DNA of 64,000 nucleotides from NCBI RefSeq assembly GCF_004328665.1, contig NZ_CP019770.1, positions 2,480,001-2,544,000 on the forward strand, read 5' to 3'. Shown here piece after piece: positions 8,511-18,192 of the stretch. The notes beneath the pieces were generated by a model, which saw only the letters and a list, made by a program, of their open reading frames with translations, did not search any database and had not been told where the DNA came from. How positions within the stretch are numbered: position 1 is the first letter of the stretch; every line of letters begins with the position of its first letter. The stretch is from Pseudoalteromonas sp. DL-6 (lineage in GTDB: Bacteria > Pseudomonadota > Gammaproteobacteria > Enterobacterales > Alteromonadaceae). The translations under genes and the position numbers were made by a program.

Positions 8511-8567
8511 CATGCTGATGCATGATTTGATTGTGCACCGCCCGTGCACTTTGAGAGTACTAAGAAG

Positions 8568-8999
8568 ATGACAAACTTACTTAAATCTTTACCAGCACGC
8601 TGCTGGTTTATATCATTGGGGCTTTTTCTGGCGACTTTGGCTGCGGCTCATTTTTTTCCATCAGAAATATTAACGGCATCTGCCAAGTTAGCGGCTTTGC
8701 CATTTCTGTTCTGCACCGTCGTTTTTTTCAGCTACTTGGGATTCAAAGCGACCTGTAACCCCATCGGTCTTATAGCCATCATCAGTATGCTTGTAGCAAT
8801 CGCATATTGGCAAACGAGTTGGACAATTGTTGGTTTGGGACTCTTTTTCTTAGCTATTTGTACTGGAATTAGATTCTTGAGCAGCCAAGTTAAAGATTCG
8901 GGTAGAACTTTGAGCATTGAAGAAAAATGGTATTGGTATAAGCTCCATTCGTTTTTTGATGGCTTTTATCCAAGGTATCCCAAAAAGCCAAAAAAATAG
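8568..8999 (+). CDS. eex: Entry exclusion protein Eex, inner membrane
   Basis: Eex in a recipient blocks redundant transfer by an element whose TraG belongs to the same exclusion group. Starting at ATG 8568 the protein has 143 residues, the size I recall for SXT-family Eex; an upstream ATG would add 8 residues with no better ribosome site. At least three hydrophobic spans are visible (CWFISLGLFLATLAAAHFF, LAALPFLFCTVVFFSYLGF, IIVGLGLFFLAICTGI-like), then a basic cytosolic tail ending RYPKKPKK. The position, convergent with traG, is the family arrangement. Whether it is group S or R cannot be decided here. Confidence 0.75.
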   Translation: MTNLLKSLPARCWFISLGLFLATLAAAHFFPSEILTASAKLAALPFLFCTVVFFSYLGFKATCNPIGLIAIISMLVAIAYWQTSWTIVGLGLFFLAICTGIRFLSSQVKDSGRTLSIEEKWYWYKLHSFFDGFYPRYPKKPKK

Positions 9000-9021
9000 C
9001 CAGCCCACCACAAGCTGGCTA
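8990..9021 (-). terminator. Rho-independent terminator for the traF-H-G operon
   Basis: Arms TAGCCAGC (8997-9004) and GCTGGCTA (9014-9021) are perfect. On the minus strand the stem is followed by a seven-T run, a classic terminator just after traG. On the plus strand it also ends eex, though with a poorer T-tract. Confidence 0.8.
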
Positions 9022-9031
9022 CCTTCTATTT

Positions 9032-12000
9032 TCAGTTCCTTCCTGATGCTTGGTTATAGGCCCTAATATCGATCAAGTTGTTCTGAACATAATCTCCCGC
9101 AAAGGATGCATTTGAGATCACGGCTATCTGCTTATCCACAAATGCTTTATCTTCTTCGGACACACTGTCAGGGATGTAAGCGCCACTCTCATCCTTTTGA
9201 CGATACTCATTTAGCATTTGCTCCCTTAGACCAAGCATTTCAGGCGACCAATTCGATGAATCTTCAGAGTTGAATACGCGCCCCGCCAAACCTTCATTGA
9301 AAGCTTGAGCGAACACTTGACTTTGAATCGGGGTCAATCCCATTCTCTGCCCTTCGCTGTATGCTTCCTGTTTAAAATCATCGGCGTACTGTTCTAAGAA
9401 CTCACCATACCGATTGTTAACTGCCGCACCGAATGCCCCTGCCAACATGGCTTCTGACTTAGTGCCCCAGTTTACCTCGGAGGCATACTGCGAACTCGAT
9501 CCACTGTATGCATCATTAAACGCCGTCAATGGGTTTTCCAAAGAGGTTCCGGCATCAACGGCTGCTTTTAAGCCATTCCATGTTGATTTACTGGCTACCG
9601 TTGCATTGTGCAAGAAACCTCGTGAGCCAGGGTCCTCAAGCGCTTGCTCCTTGTAACTCTCATAGTCTTCACCAAAGTGATTCAAAGTATGCAGTGCAGC
9701 ATCAGTATGCTTGCCACTGAAATCACCAATAGCACTGGCGCTGTTGAAGAACATTTCAGCACCAGAGACTCCGCTATCATCAGCCATAATGCGAGATCGC
9801 CACTGAGAGCCAGCTTCACTGTTTAGTCCAGATTGATAGGTACTTGTGTCAGAAATTACGGCCTGTTGGGCTTGTTGTTGATGCGCATTTAGTTGTCCAT
9901 CAACACCAGACAGATTGGCTTGGTAAGCTGATTGAGCTGAGTTGAACTGCGTTTGAACAGTTGCAATATCCTCGTAGCCGCCCAATACACCCGATTCCAC
10001 TTGGCTTTTAGTGCCACCAAAAGTAGGTGCAGCTGATGACAAGCCTTCATTAGAGCGCGGTTGAATTGATCGTAAATCGGCTCCGGTAGCCATGGCCATA
10101 ACAGTTATTGCTGCTTGATAATCATTGTCTCGTTCAGCGGGCGTTGAGGAGTTGCTATAGGTTAAAGACTCCATAGCTGCGGCCACATACGCCTGATTAT
10201 CATCAGGTAGCAAGCGCTGATACATTGGAAGGTTTTCACGTAATCGGTTACCTGCTTCAACATGCTGGTTCATATAACGACCTAAATAATCCATGACTTC
10301 AGGATTATCCGCCGCTAATCGAGTTAACGTCGCACCATCCGTGTTCCTTTGTCCTGATAGACTGTAGCTGGCCTGATCAAGCTCACTAAAGCGGTTTGAT
10401 GCCGTGATAACGTCTTGTGCTGAACTCTGAAGTGACTGATAGTCTTGGTTAGACAACGACATTTCAACGCCAGAACGTCTTGAATCTGAAAGGTCCTTAA
10501 CCATTGCATCGCGATACTCAGCACGTCGTGAATCACTCGATGCCAAGCTTTGCATCTCCCCAGTGAGTGTATTTGCGGTCGTAGATCGGGAACTGCCTTC
10601 TGACGACTCAACTTGGCCACTAAAGTTTCCACCTAAATCCAAGCCTGCTCGTACCCTTGATAGTTTTGGTACACGAGAAGAGTCTGGCTTATCAACTCCA
10701 GGCAAGTTACCCTGTGGAGAATCATTGCCGCCCGTACCAAGAAGCCTTCCAAGAAAACCCTTATCAGCAACTTCTTTCTCACCGGGATTAGTAATAGTTC
10801 CATCGCCACCGACCCTTAGGCCTCCCGATAACACGCCCGATACCAAGCCACGTACAGCGTCTTTTTTATCGTCTCCGAAACCATACCGTGTTTGCAGGTC
10901 ATCAGTGACCTGATTAACAACGGCGCTAGATGCGGAATTCGAAGAACCGATCTGACGTCCAACCGAAGAAAGGTTGTCGTAACTTAGCTTTTCACCAAAG
11001 GTTCGACTCATGGTATTGCCAACCTGACGGCTAAAGGCTTGAGTTGCCTGAGTCATGGATTCTTTTGCAGAGCCGACCATTGAACCCACTGCGTTTCCGA
11101 CAGAGAAACTGCTAAGTAGGTTTGACGCGCCGGTCATAGCAGAACCAGTGAGGGCTGAATTTTGGAACATTGACTGTGATTGCATTACCGGGGCATTTTT
11201 CGCGACATCTGGACTTGCCATCTTTTCTTCAATGGCATCACCGTTTTGAAGACGTCCAGCCAAGTGGGTAGCGGTTATTGCTGAGCCATACACGAGCATG
11301 AGCGAAATCGCCGGAACACTCGACGCCAACATGCCGCCAGTAGCTATCCAGGTTTGCAGCACTGAATCCATCTGCATCATCCCGGCAAAAGATGGCACTT
11401 CTGTACCTGCAAAGGCATCAAGAGCCGACATTTTCCCTGCAACGGTTAAATGAATATACAGGTTAATGATAGCCATGACAGGCATCCAAAGTTGAATCCA
11501 AAGCAGGATTAACAAGTACTTCCCGGCCATTCGCATCCCGATTTGGCCAAGGGCTATCACAAAAGCCATCAAAGGGGTGATGGCGTAAATGAAACCCTCA
11601 AAAAACGTCATCATCGGACGAACGATACTTTGGAACAGGGTCTGCTCCGCCGCCCATTGCGTATTGCGCTGCCCAATCGCCTGGTTAACCATCACGGCTG
11701 CGGTGAAAGCTTGATCATCCATATACTTGCCTGTCACGCTTTGCTCATAAATAGGCAAAAGCACCGACGCGGTCATGTACTCTTGGGTGTTAACCGAGGC
11801 CAAACCAAGGTTATTCAGTGCATTTCGGATCACGTCATCAGTATCCGTTGCTGACGAAGTCCCCAATGAGGCTGACAAAACCTGTTTAAGCCTTGGAATG
11901 AAGGTTGATTCTGTCATGAGTTTCAGTTGGCTATAGGCATCGGTGCAGTCCAGATCGCTACTGCTACCACTGAGCATGATGCGTGTGCCATATATGCGCG

Positions 12001-12601
12001 AATCAAACCTAATCGCAGTCATCGGGTTAGGATCACTCAGCACCTGATCTAGGTTCTTTTGGCCGATGTCGATGCCAATCAAGGTGCATTCTTTGATGTA
12101 GTTAAACCACGATTGCTCGATGTCCGAGCCGCCGACACGATTTGCATCACCCAACCCAGAGCGATCCATCACCTGTTTTCTCACTTTAATCAGTGACTGT
12201 AAACTGGATGCAAAGCCGTATTCCGTCATCGCGGGAGTTGAGAACGCCGTTTCAAACAATCGCGTGATTTGAAAGCCAACAGTCGAAATCGTACTACCTG
12301 CGGCAGCAACACCGATGGGCAAATTATCAACCACTCGAACTTGTCCCGTGTACGCATCCTCAATGCTCACTCGGGTACTGGGCCCAAACATGGTTGCAAA
12401 GACTAGCCATGAGACTAAAACGTGTTGAAAGTTAATCCCACGACCACCTTGCATTAAGGCCTGAACAGAGACCATCAATACCCCAATGAGCAAGCCAATG
12501 CGAACCATTGAAGTAAAGTCGCCTGTACCAGTGATCATCGCGACAGCATTCAGGACCTGCTCTAAAAAAGCCGAATCCCCGATGGAATAGATTTCCCACA
12601 T
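9032..12601 (-). CDS. traG: TraG, mating-pair stabilisation and entry-exclusion target
   Basis: TraG of F-type systems sits in the inner membrane, helps pilus assembly and mating-pair stabilisation, and in SXT elements is the donor factor recognised by Eex. The protein has 1189 residues. The first 450 hold several membrane spans (MVRIGLLIGVLMVSVQALMQ, YAITPLMAFVIALGQIGMRM, YLLILLWIQLWMPVMAIINL), with a periplasmic loop between. A long polar helical C-terminal region follows, rich in Ser, Asn, Gln and Gly, as in F TraG. It is the last gene of the traF-traH-traG operon, 3 bases after traH. Confidence 0.93.
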   Translation of the reverse strand: MWEIYSIGDSAFLEQVLNAVAMITGTGDFTSMVRIGLLIGVLMVSVQALMQGGRGINFQHVLVSWLVFATMFGPSTRVSIEDAYTGQVRVVDNLPIGVAAAGSTISTVGFQITRLFETAFSTPAMTEYGFASSLQSLIKVRKQVMDRSGLGDANRVGGSDIEQSWFNYIKECTLIGIDIGQKNLDQVLSDPNPMTAIRFDSRIYGTRIMLSGSSSDLDCTDAYSQLKLMTESTFIPRLKQVLSASLGTSSATDTDDVIRNALNNLGLASVNTQEYMTASVLLPIYEQSVTGKYMDDQAFTAAVMVNQAIGQRNTQWAAEQTLFQSIVRPMMTFFEGFIYAITPLMAFVIALGQIGMRMAGKYLLILLWIQLWMPVMAIINLYIHLTVAGKMSALDAFAGTEVPSFAGMMQMDSVLQTWIATGGMLASSVPAISLMLVYGSAITATHLAGRLQNGDAIEEKMASPDVAKNAPVMQSQSMFQNSALTGSAMTGASNLLSSFSVGNAVGSMVGSAKESMTQATQAFSRQVGNTMSRTFGEKLSYDNLSSVGRQIGSSNSASSAVVNQVTDDLQTRYGFGDDKKDAVRGLVSGVLSGGLRVGGDGTITNPGEKEVADKGFLGRLLGTGGNDSPQGNLPGVDKPDSSRVPKLSRVRAGLDLGGNFSGQVESSEGSSRSTTANTLTGEMQSLASSDSRRAEYRDAMVKDLSDSRRSGVEMSLSNQDYQSLQSSAQDVITASNRFSELDQASYSLSGQRNTDGATLTRLAADNPEVMDYLGRYMNQHVEAGNRLRENLPMYQRLLPDDNQAYVAAAMESLTYSNSSTPAERDNDYQAAITVMAMATGADLRSIQPRSNEGLSSAAPTFGGTKSQVESGVLGGYEDIATVQTQFNSAQSAYQANLSGVDGQLNAHQQQAQQAVISDTSTYQSGLNSEAGSQWRSRIMADDSGVSGAEMFFNSASAIGDFSGKHTDAALHTLNHFGEDYESYKEQALEDPGSRGFLHNATVASKSTWNGLKAAVDAGTSLENPLTAFNDAYSGSSSQYASEVNWGTKSEAMLAGAFGAAVNNRYGEFLEQYADDFKQEAYSEGQRMGLTPIQSQVFAQAFNEGLAGRVFNSEDSSNWSPEMLGLREQMLNEYRQKDESGAYIPDSVSEEDKAFVDKQIAVISNASFAGDYVQNNLIDIRAYNQASGRN

Positions 12602-12604
12602 TAT

Positions 12605-13993
12605 CTATCCCCCCAGCGCCGTAGATTTAACGGTGTAATAACGCTGTTTGCGAATGGTCTGAATCACCTGATTAAAATGCGCCAGCAACTCTTGCTCTGA
12701 GCCGTATCTTCGCTGTAACGCGGCGTACTCCTCATTGATTTGGCGACGTGCACGTTCAAGGTCTTCCGTTAACAACTTCGCATAGGCATGATCTTCCACA
12801 CCGGAGGTGCTTCTAGCTGCATTGAGCATATCTTCAACCAATGCTCGGGCCATCTCAACAGCAATAAATGGTGCCGCTCTTGAAGCAAACGACCTAGCGG
12901 CCCCTTCATTTAATGCAGAAAGTGTTCGAATCATGCCGCCAATGCTTGCAGGAGCCGAGGTCATAAAAGCCTTCTCGGTGGTGCTAGCTGCCCCAGTATT
13001 TCGAGCAAACTTAAAAATAATGCCGTTACTAGAACCTGTACCTAGAAGTAAATTTTCTACCTGAGTTGATAACCCGGTAAGGGTCACGTTAGTGATTGTT
13101 GGATTCAAACAGCCGTCTTGTGTCACTGTGTCACATCGGTACATAGCGACGTTACCGCCATGAATTAAATGCTCAATAGTCACTTTATTGCCATTCAGCC
13201 TGGTCAGTTTTGGGGCTTTACCTTGGCCATCAGCGGCATTAGCTAGATCGCCAACAATGATCGAACCAGTCACCGACATAACCGCTTCAAGAAAACGGTC
13301 ATCCCCCGATGCAAACCAGCTTGATGCCGAGTGACGTTTCAATGCTCGCCAAACCAAATTACCTTTAATCGTTTTGTTCACATCAGACGCCGCGACACTC
13401 GAAGCTTTCTCATATGGGTTCTTACCATTGGATTCACTCCAACTGGTAAAAACGTCTCCAGCCCCTTTAAGTGAGCTCAACATACTGGCTTCTGTTTGTC
13501 CCTTCTTACCAAAGGCAGCCAGGGTACCGTTCACGACTCCCTGAGCCATTTGACAGGAATTGCCGAAATACTCGTTCAACTGCTGGATTTTCTTTTGCAG
13601 TGTCTCCATGTGCTGGGAGCATTTCTCACACATAGCACTGAGCGCCAATTGGAATGCATATCCCTTGGCGTTTGCAGCAACAGAGCGAAGTAATTGAACA
13701 AACTGATCCGCGTTAACAAATGACAAACTTCCAGCGAACATATCAATGCCGCCACAACCGGCTTGGAATGACGGTGGCACCATAGAGACGAGGTTCTCGT
13801 TCATGATCCTGTTACGAACAACAACACTTCCTCCAGATATAACGCCACGCCGCTGACTCTCGAATATACCAGGCGCAGTGGTGTTGGTCATTGAACCAAA
13901 TAACTGGTTCATCTCCTGTTGCAAGCTTGCTTGGCTCATAGACGAAAAACCAATCGCACAGGCGATTAGCGATACTTGGAATACTTTTTTCAT
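12605..13993 (-). CDS. traH: TraH, conjugative pilus assembly protein
   Basis: TraH is a periplasmic/outer-membrane-associated component needed for F-type pilus extension. The 462-residue protein has a signal peptide (MKKVFQVSLIACAIGFSSMSQA). It has the TraH family pattern GCGGIDMFAGSLSFVNADQF around residues 80-100, the cysteine cluster CEKCSQHME, and a coiled C-terminus (EDLERARRQINEEYAALQRR). GAGGG precedes the ATG. It is 2 bases from traF and 3 bases from traG. Confidence 0.93.
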   Translation of the reverse strand: MKKVFQVSLIACAIGFSSMSQASLQQEMNQLFGSMTNTTAPGIFESQRRGVISGGSVVVRNRIMNENLVSMVPPSFQAGCGGIDMFAGSLSFVNADQFVQLLRSVAANAKGYAFQLALSAMCEKCSQHMETLQKKIQQLNEYFGNSCQMAQGVVNGTLAAFGKKGQTEASMLSSLKGAGDVFTSWSESNGKNPYEKASSVAASDVNKTIKGNLVWRALKRHSASSWFASGDDRFLEAVMSVTGSIIVGDLANAADGQGKAPKLTRLNGNKVTIEHLIHGGNVAMYRCDTVTQDGCLNPTITNVTLTGLSTQVENLLLGTGSSNGIIFKFARNTGAASTTEKAFMTSAPASIGGMIRTLSALNEGAARSFASRAAPFIAVEMARALVEDMLNAARSTSGVEDHAYAKLLTEDLERARRQINEEYAALQRRYGSEQELLAHFNQVIQTIRKQRYYTVKSTALGG

Positions 13994-13995
13994 CG

Positions 13996-14940
13996 TTATA
14001 ACCCTCCTTGTGCACGCAGATAGCGAACAAGGAACTCAGGGTCCTGTAATATCTTTTCGTTAAGCTCTTGGGCTGACATCGCGAGTGACACGCCGGGCTG
14101 AACAGGCCTGGTGGCATAGTAAGTTTGATCGTCAATCCAACCGGCTTGATGAGCTGCGAGAATGATTCGATTATTGAGCTCATCAAGGCTCATTGCGCCT
14201 TGGCCAATGGGAGTGATGACATTAGGCGGATCAACTAAGAACACGGCAGGGACAGTCGTAACGGACAAGGATTGTGCTTGTCCTGAATCGACTTTGTAAT
14301 TGGGAAACTCTCCACCGGGTAAAGGCAAGCCATCGACAGCAATAGCAAACACCTCGAAACCGTAGTTCAAGGCCATAGATTCGATGATAGGCGCTTGAGC
14401 ATGGCAATAAGGGCAATCTGAACGATAGAAAAAGAACAAGCCAGCCCGTTTTGCTACCTCACCTAAAGCAACATCCCGTTGAGCTCCAGCTTCTCGATCC
14501 ATCCGATTGGCGGCATAAGTCGCCAAGGGTCTGCGACTGATTTCATCCAAAACAGGATCGCCCATGACCACCTGCTGACTAACATCAGCAAATAGTGAGC
14601 CCTTATCCATCATGACACGCTGAAGATATAGATAGGCCCTGACGTTCTCATTCGTCGGCTCATCTATTGCCTTATCCATGAACGACTGCATGTACTCACG
14701 AAACCAGGCAGCACTGAAGGGCTTTAGCTCGCTCTGACTGGGCTCCACGACACCAGATTCCGGCTCTGTAAGCTCATCGGGTTGTTCAGGTTCAGGGATG
14801 ACCTGATACCAAAACCAGCCTTCCTGACCACGCTGATAGAATGGCCCCTCACTGGCATGGGCGGGCAAGATGAATAGAAAGAAAATAATGATTGGGATGG
14901 TCACCCATAGGATAAACCAAGGAAACAAGGGGGTTCTCAT
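13996..14940 (-). CDS. traF: TraF, thioredoxin-fold pilus assembly protein
   Basis: TraF helps F-type pilus assembly in the periplasm. The 314-residue protein begins with a membrane/signal segment (WFILWVTIPIIIFFLFILPA). Its thioredoxin-like domain carries an intact CPYC active site (FFFYRSDCPYCHAQAP) and the cis-proline loop TTVPAVFLVD. Many F-plasmid TraF proteins lack the two cysteines; here they are present, so redox activity is possible. GGAG precedes the ATG at 14940. It is the first gene of the traF-H-G operon, and the HS3 insertion ends immediately upstream. Confidence 0.9.
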   Translation of the reverse strand: MRTPLFPWFILWVTIPIIIFFLFILPAHASEGPFYQRGQEGWFWYQVIPEPEQPDELTEPESGVVEPSQSELKPFSAAWFREYMQSFMDKAIDEPTNENVRAYLYLQRVMMDKGSLFADVSQQVVMGDPVLDEISRRPLATYAANRMDREAGAQRDVALGEVAKRAGLFFFYRSDCPYCHAQAPIIESMALNYGFEVFAIAVDGLPLPGGEFPNYKVDSGQAQSLSVTTVPAVFLVDPPNVITPIGQGAMSLDELNNRIILAAHQAGWIDDQTYYATRPVQPGVSLAMSAQELNEKILQDPEFLVRYLRAQGGL

Positions 14941-15849
14941 TGTCAGCTCCAGAAAATTTCATAGAACTAACATGCTAAAGATCCCCGTAAATGCGATTGG
15001 CCAGATAGATGAAGGAATTGTGTGTGTTTCTAACGGCCCATTGTGTTCAGGAAAATAGCTAAAACCTTCAAATCCACATTAATAGCCAGTGATATTTCAT
15101 GTTGTACTTAGATCTGTTCCATTCTAACAATAGCAACATTAGCTATTACAAGTCCTGTTAAATTGTTACTGTGTACATTCCTCATCAGGGTCATAAAATG
15201 TCGCAACCTATTTAGCATCAGATCGGAATGATTGTTCCAGCTTATGGAAATAGGGTAAGTCTATGTTGTGGTCAAACTAAATTTGCCCGCAGCTAAAAAC
15301 ATAGCTTGAGCAGAATCAGCCAAGTTTGGTGGGGAAATACTAGGCTAATAGAAGCGACTAACTATCTAAAAAATCAATAGCCCAAGCCTATACACTATGC
15401 TGATGATAGTCGATTGAGTATTTATAAAAATAGAGCTGAGAGTGCATTAAAATCATTTGTGATAGGTCGCAAATTGGCTATTTAGTCAGACGGCTAATGC
15501 TGTTCATGCCAGTGCCACGCTTTACTGCATTGTCGAAACTGCAAAGATCAATAGTCTAATCCTATTTGATTCCATCATGGCTTACCTTAATGAACTCTAC
15601 CAACCAGAGCCGTATATCGACAGCTTGTTACCTTAGAACTTTAAAAACCAGATGTGGTTGTCCATTGCTTACAGTGTATTAGTGGTGATTCACATAGTGT
15701 TAATCTGACCAAAAAATTCTTCATATTGCGTAACTCCAACTTGTAAAAAAGGAGTTTTTCTATCGCCACAATTCCTATAAATCACAAAGAATTGTGACGT
15801 AAAAATAGATTGATTTATCTGCATGCTTTTGTTTTTTAAATAATAGTAT
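14941..15849. other. Gene-poor 0.9-kb edge of the HS3 insertion
   Basis: No intact gene is present between traF and the transporter gene. It contains the IS66-type remnant annotated separately. It also has two hairpins near the right edge: AACTCC with GGAGTT followed by TTTC (about 15735-15760), and CACAATTC with GAATTGTG (about 15767-15797). The second could end transcription of the minus-strand transporter operon. The remaining AT-rich sequence shows nothing I recognise. Confidence 0.5.
15402..15640 (+). pseudogene. Remnant of an IS66-family transposase (TnpC C-terminus)
   Basis: Translated in shifting plus frames, the segment gives DDSRLSIYKNRAESALKSF and VIGRKLAI, then NAVHASATLYCIVETAKINS and AYLNELYQPEPYIDSLLP. 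These match, in order, the conserved IS66 blocks NNRAERAIRPFVIGRKNW, SAxLYSLIETAKANGL, and the YLxxV...LLPW ending. At least two stops and a frameshift break it, and the N-terminal two thirds are missing. It is a dead insertion sequence bordering the cargo. Confidence 0.75.
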
Positions 15850-17271
15850 TTAATAACCGATATACACAGCTATCATCAGCATGACACAAGCTAGTAAGAT
15901 AAAAATAACAACTAATGGCAAAATAAATTTTGCCCACTTCGACCAGCCAACCTGAGCAATCGCAAGATAAGCCAACAGTGTCCCTGATGTTGGGGTGATC
16001 ATATTGGTAATACCATTACCAAATAGGAATGCCAGCACTGTGGTTTGAGGAGCCACTCCGGATAGCTGACTCACTGGCCCCATAATAGGCATTGTAACCG
16101 CCACTTGCCCGGATGTTGAAGGTATAAGAACATCAAGTACTAATTGTGTACCAAACATACCAAGCGCTGCAATATATCGATTGTCTTCACCAATAAAACT
16201 CACCAATGAGTGCACAACAAAATCCAGAACCTTACCTTTTTGTAAGATGATAGCTATCGCAAAGGCTACACCGATTAAAAAGCTCGCCATTAGAATCTTT
16301 TTCATACCTGAGACAAAGGCTTCTGCAGCTTCATTTGCACCTAAACCACTTTGGATCGCTAATAATAAACTCAGCGCGATATAGTAAGCCGTGAGTTGTT
16401 GCTTTTCCCATTGCCAATGGTTCGACGCATAAACCAATCCACCCATACCAATTAGCAAAGTAATAAGCATTAGTAAATGACGGGTACTTAATGGCTTTGT
16501 CTCTAAAGCTAAATCGACACCTTTCGTAAAACCTACCCCCTTAATTACCCACAGCATAAAAGCGATACCAACCAGTAAATAGATGGTAAAAAAAACGGCC
16601 CGCAGACCTGCCCCACTGAAAATTGGTAAGCCTAACAAAGGTTGTGCTATGGTGAGTGGTAAAGGATTTGTAATCGAACTTAAATAACCCACTTTCACTG
16701 CAACTGTAACAACCCCAAGGCCAATTAAATTCGACATACCCAAACGTCTAGCAAGCTCGACCATTAAGGGAATAATCAGTAAATATTCAGATGCCAACCC
16801 TAATAAAGTACTACCCAAAGCAAATATCAGCATTAAGCAACTGACTAACCAATAGACATTACCACTCACGGCACTCAAAAGACGTTCAAGCCCTGCATCG
16901 ACTGCACCAGATTTACTTAGTATGCCAAATAAGCCTCCAATCACCAACACCATAAAAATCAGACTACCACTTTTTTGTAATCCTTCAGGAACTGCAAGCA
17001 GTAAGTCAACCAATCCAACCGGACTCGCTGTGCCTGCGGGATTATCGTCAACGGATTCAAACAACTGCATTAAAGAGTTATCTTTTGGAATAGTCTGATA
17101 ACTACCCGGGATCACCAAACCATCTTCTCGCTGATAACTACCAGACTCAAACAGATAAGTCAGCGATCCTGCCAGCAGCAAGATAAATAACAGGATAACT
17201 AACGGGTGACTTCCGCCTCCTAAGGACGATGGCGAATTTAATTCAACAGTTTTCTGAGGTGTCGATTTCAT
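15850..17271 (-). CDS. YfcC/DcuC-like membrane transporter
   Basis: This 473-residue polytopic membrane protein has about 12 hydrophobic spans. It resembles the YfcC group of the C4-dicarboxylate anaerobic carrier-like family, whose members carry dicarboxylates, amino acids or peptides. Family-like features are FMVLVIGGLFGILSKSGAVD, FALGSTLLGLASEYLLIIPL and, in the second half, TSGQVAVTMPIMGP and GNGITNMITPTSGTLLAYL. Its ATG overlaps the stop of the N-formylglutamate amidohydrolase gene by 4 bases, so the two are one operon and the transporter may import the substrate or remove a product. The substrate cannot be told from sequence. Confidence 0.8.
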   Translation of the reverse strand: MKSTPQKTVELNSPSSLGGGSHPLVILLFILLLAGSLTYLFESGSYQREDGLVIPGSYQTIPKDNSLMQLFESVDDNPAGTASPVGLVDLLLAVPEGLQKSGSLIFMVLVIGGLFGILSKSGAVDAGLERLLSAVSGNVYWLVSCLMLIFALGSTLLGLASEYLLIIPLMVELARRLGMSNLIGLGVVTVAVKVGYLSSITNPLPLTIAQPLLGLPIFSGAGLRAVFFTIYLLVGIAFMLWVIKGVGFTKGVDLALETKPLSTRHLLMLITLLIGMGGLVYASNHWQWEKQQLTAYYIALSLLLAIQSGLGANEAAEAFVSGMKKILMASFLIGVAFAIAIILQKGKVLDFVVHSLVSFIGEDNRYIAALGMFGTQLVLDVLIPSTSGQVAVTMPIMGPVSQLSGVAPQTTVLAFLFGNGITNMITPTSGTLLAYLAIAQVGWSKWAKFILPLVVIFILLACVMLMIAVYIGY

Positions 17272-18146
17272 TCTTCACCTCTCACATCTAACAATCGCTC
17301 TCGAATATAACCAACAACTATTTGTGTAACACGCTGCAGATCTGCCTGCAACAAATCAAAATTTGCACTTCGACAAAACTGTTTTTCATTCATATATAAA
17401 GCTCGATTGATTTCAATTTGAATACTGTGTTGACGTTCTTTCGGCTTACCATAGTTGGTGGTGAGATAGCCGCCTTTGTAAGGATAATTCACAGCTACTC
17501 TATAACCGACCTGACGAAAACTTTGCACCACCAGAGCAGTGAATTCAGGATCTGTAGAAGTACCATCTAAATCACCAATGACAATATCGGCACGTGGTTG
17601 ATTATCGTCAATATTCATCGCATTGCCTCTAGATTTCATCGAATGGCAGTCGATATGCCACACTTGCCCAAACTGCTGCTTCAATTGCCCTAATAAAGTC
17701 TTTAGGCACATGTGATAGGGCTGATAGTATTGGGTAATACGTTTAACAACTGCGCATGTAGAAAGCGAATTTTTATACATTGGCTGGCCTGGTAAAGCCA
17801 ATGCCCGGATCAATCCCATGCCTCTATTACTATACTCTGAAGGTTGTAGATCGCCAGGCCATGGCTCTTCCAGTAAACTAGGATCAATATCATTTGGTGC
17901 ACGATTTAAATCAATATACATCCTAGAGATCTGAGCCGCTAATAGTGAAGCACCTTGAGATGTTGCTGGTAACCACAACTCGTCAACAAAGGCATCACAA
18001 CCAGTTTGAATTTGCTCAATGCTGGCTATACTTGCAAAGTCGCCGGGAAGCACCTGGCCGCTATGAGGTGAATCAAATACTAATGGGATTAAGTTGCCTT
18101 TTACTGGCTGATACAAGTGATAACTATCTGTCAAAATTTGTGTCAT
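17268..18146 (-). CDS. N-formylglutamate amidohydrolase family enzyme
   Basis: Family members hydrolyse N-formyl-L-glutamate to formate and glutamate (HutG in histidine degradation). The chosen start is ATG 18146 (MTQILTDSYHLYQPVKG): GAGG lies just upstream, and a longer frame would run into the TonB receptor gene. The 292-residue product has the family's SPHSGQVLP near the N-terminus, TGCDAFVDELWLPA, MYIDLNRAPNDID, WHIDCHSMKS (metal ligands) and QIEINRALYMNE near the end. No other hut gene is nearby, so the natural substrate may be another N-formyl or N-acyl amino acid delivered by the adjacent receptor and transporter. Confidence 0.85.
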   Translation of the reverse strand: MTQILTDSYHLYQPVKGNLIPLVFDSPHSGQVLPGDFASIASIEQIQTGCDAFVDELWLPATSQGASLLAAQISRMYIDLNRAPNDIDPSLLEEPWPGDLQPSEYSNRGMGLIRALALPGQPMYKNSLSTCAVVKRITQYYQPYHMCLKTLLGQLKQQFGQVWHIDCHSMKSRGNAMNIDDNQPRADIVIGDLDGTSTDPEFTALVVQSFRQVGYRVAVNYPYKGGYLTTNYGKPKERQHSIQIEINRALYMNEKQFCRSANFDLLQADLQRVTQIVVGYIRERLLDVRGEE

Positions 18147-18192
18147 GTATACCTCGGAGATTAAGGCACCGCATAATGCGGCACCTACAAGC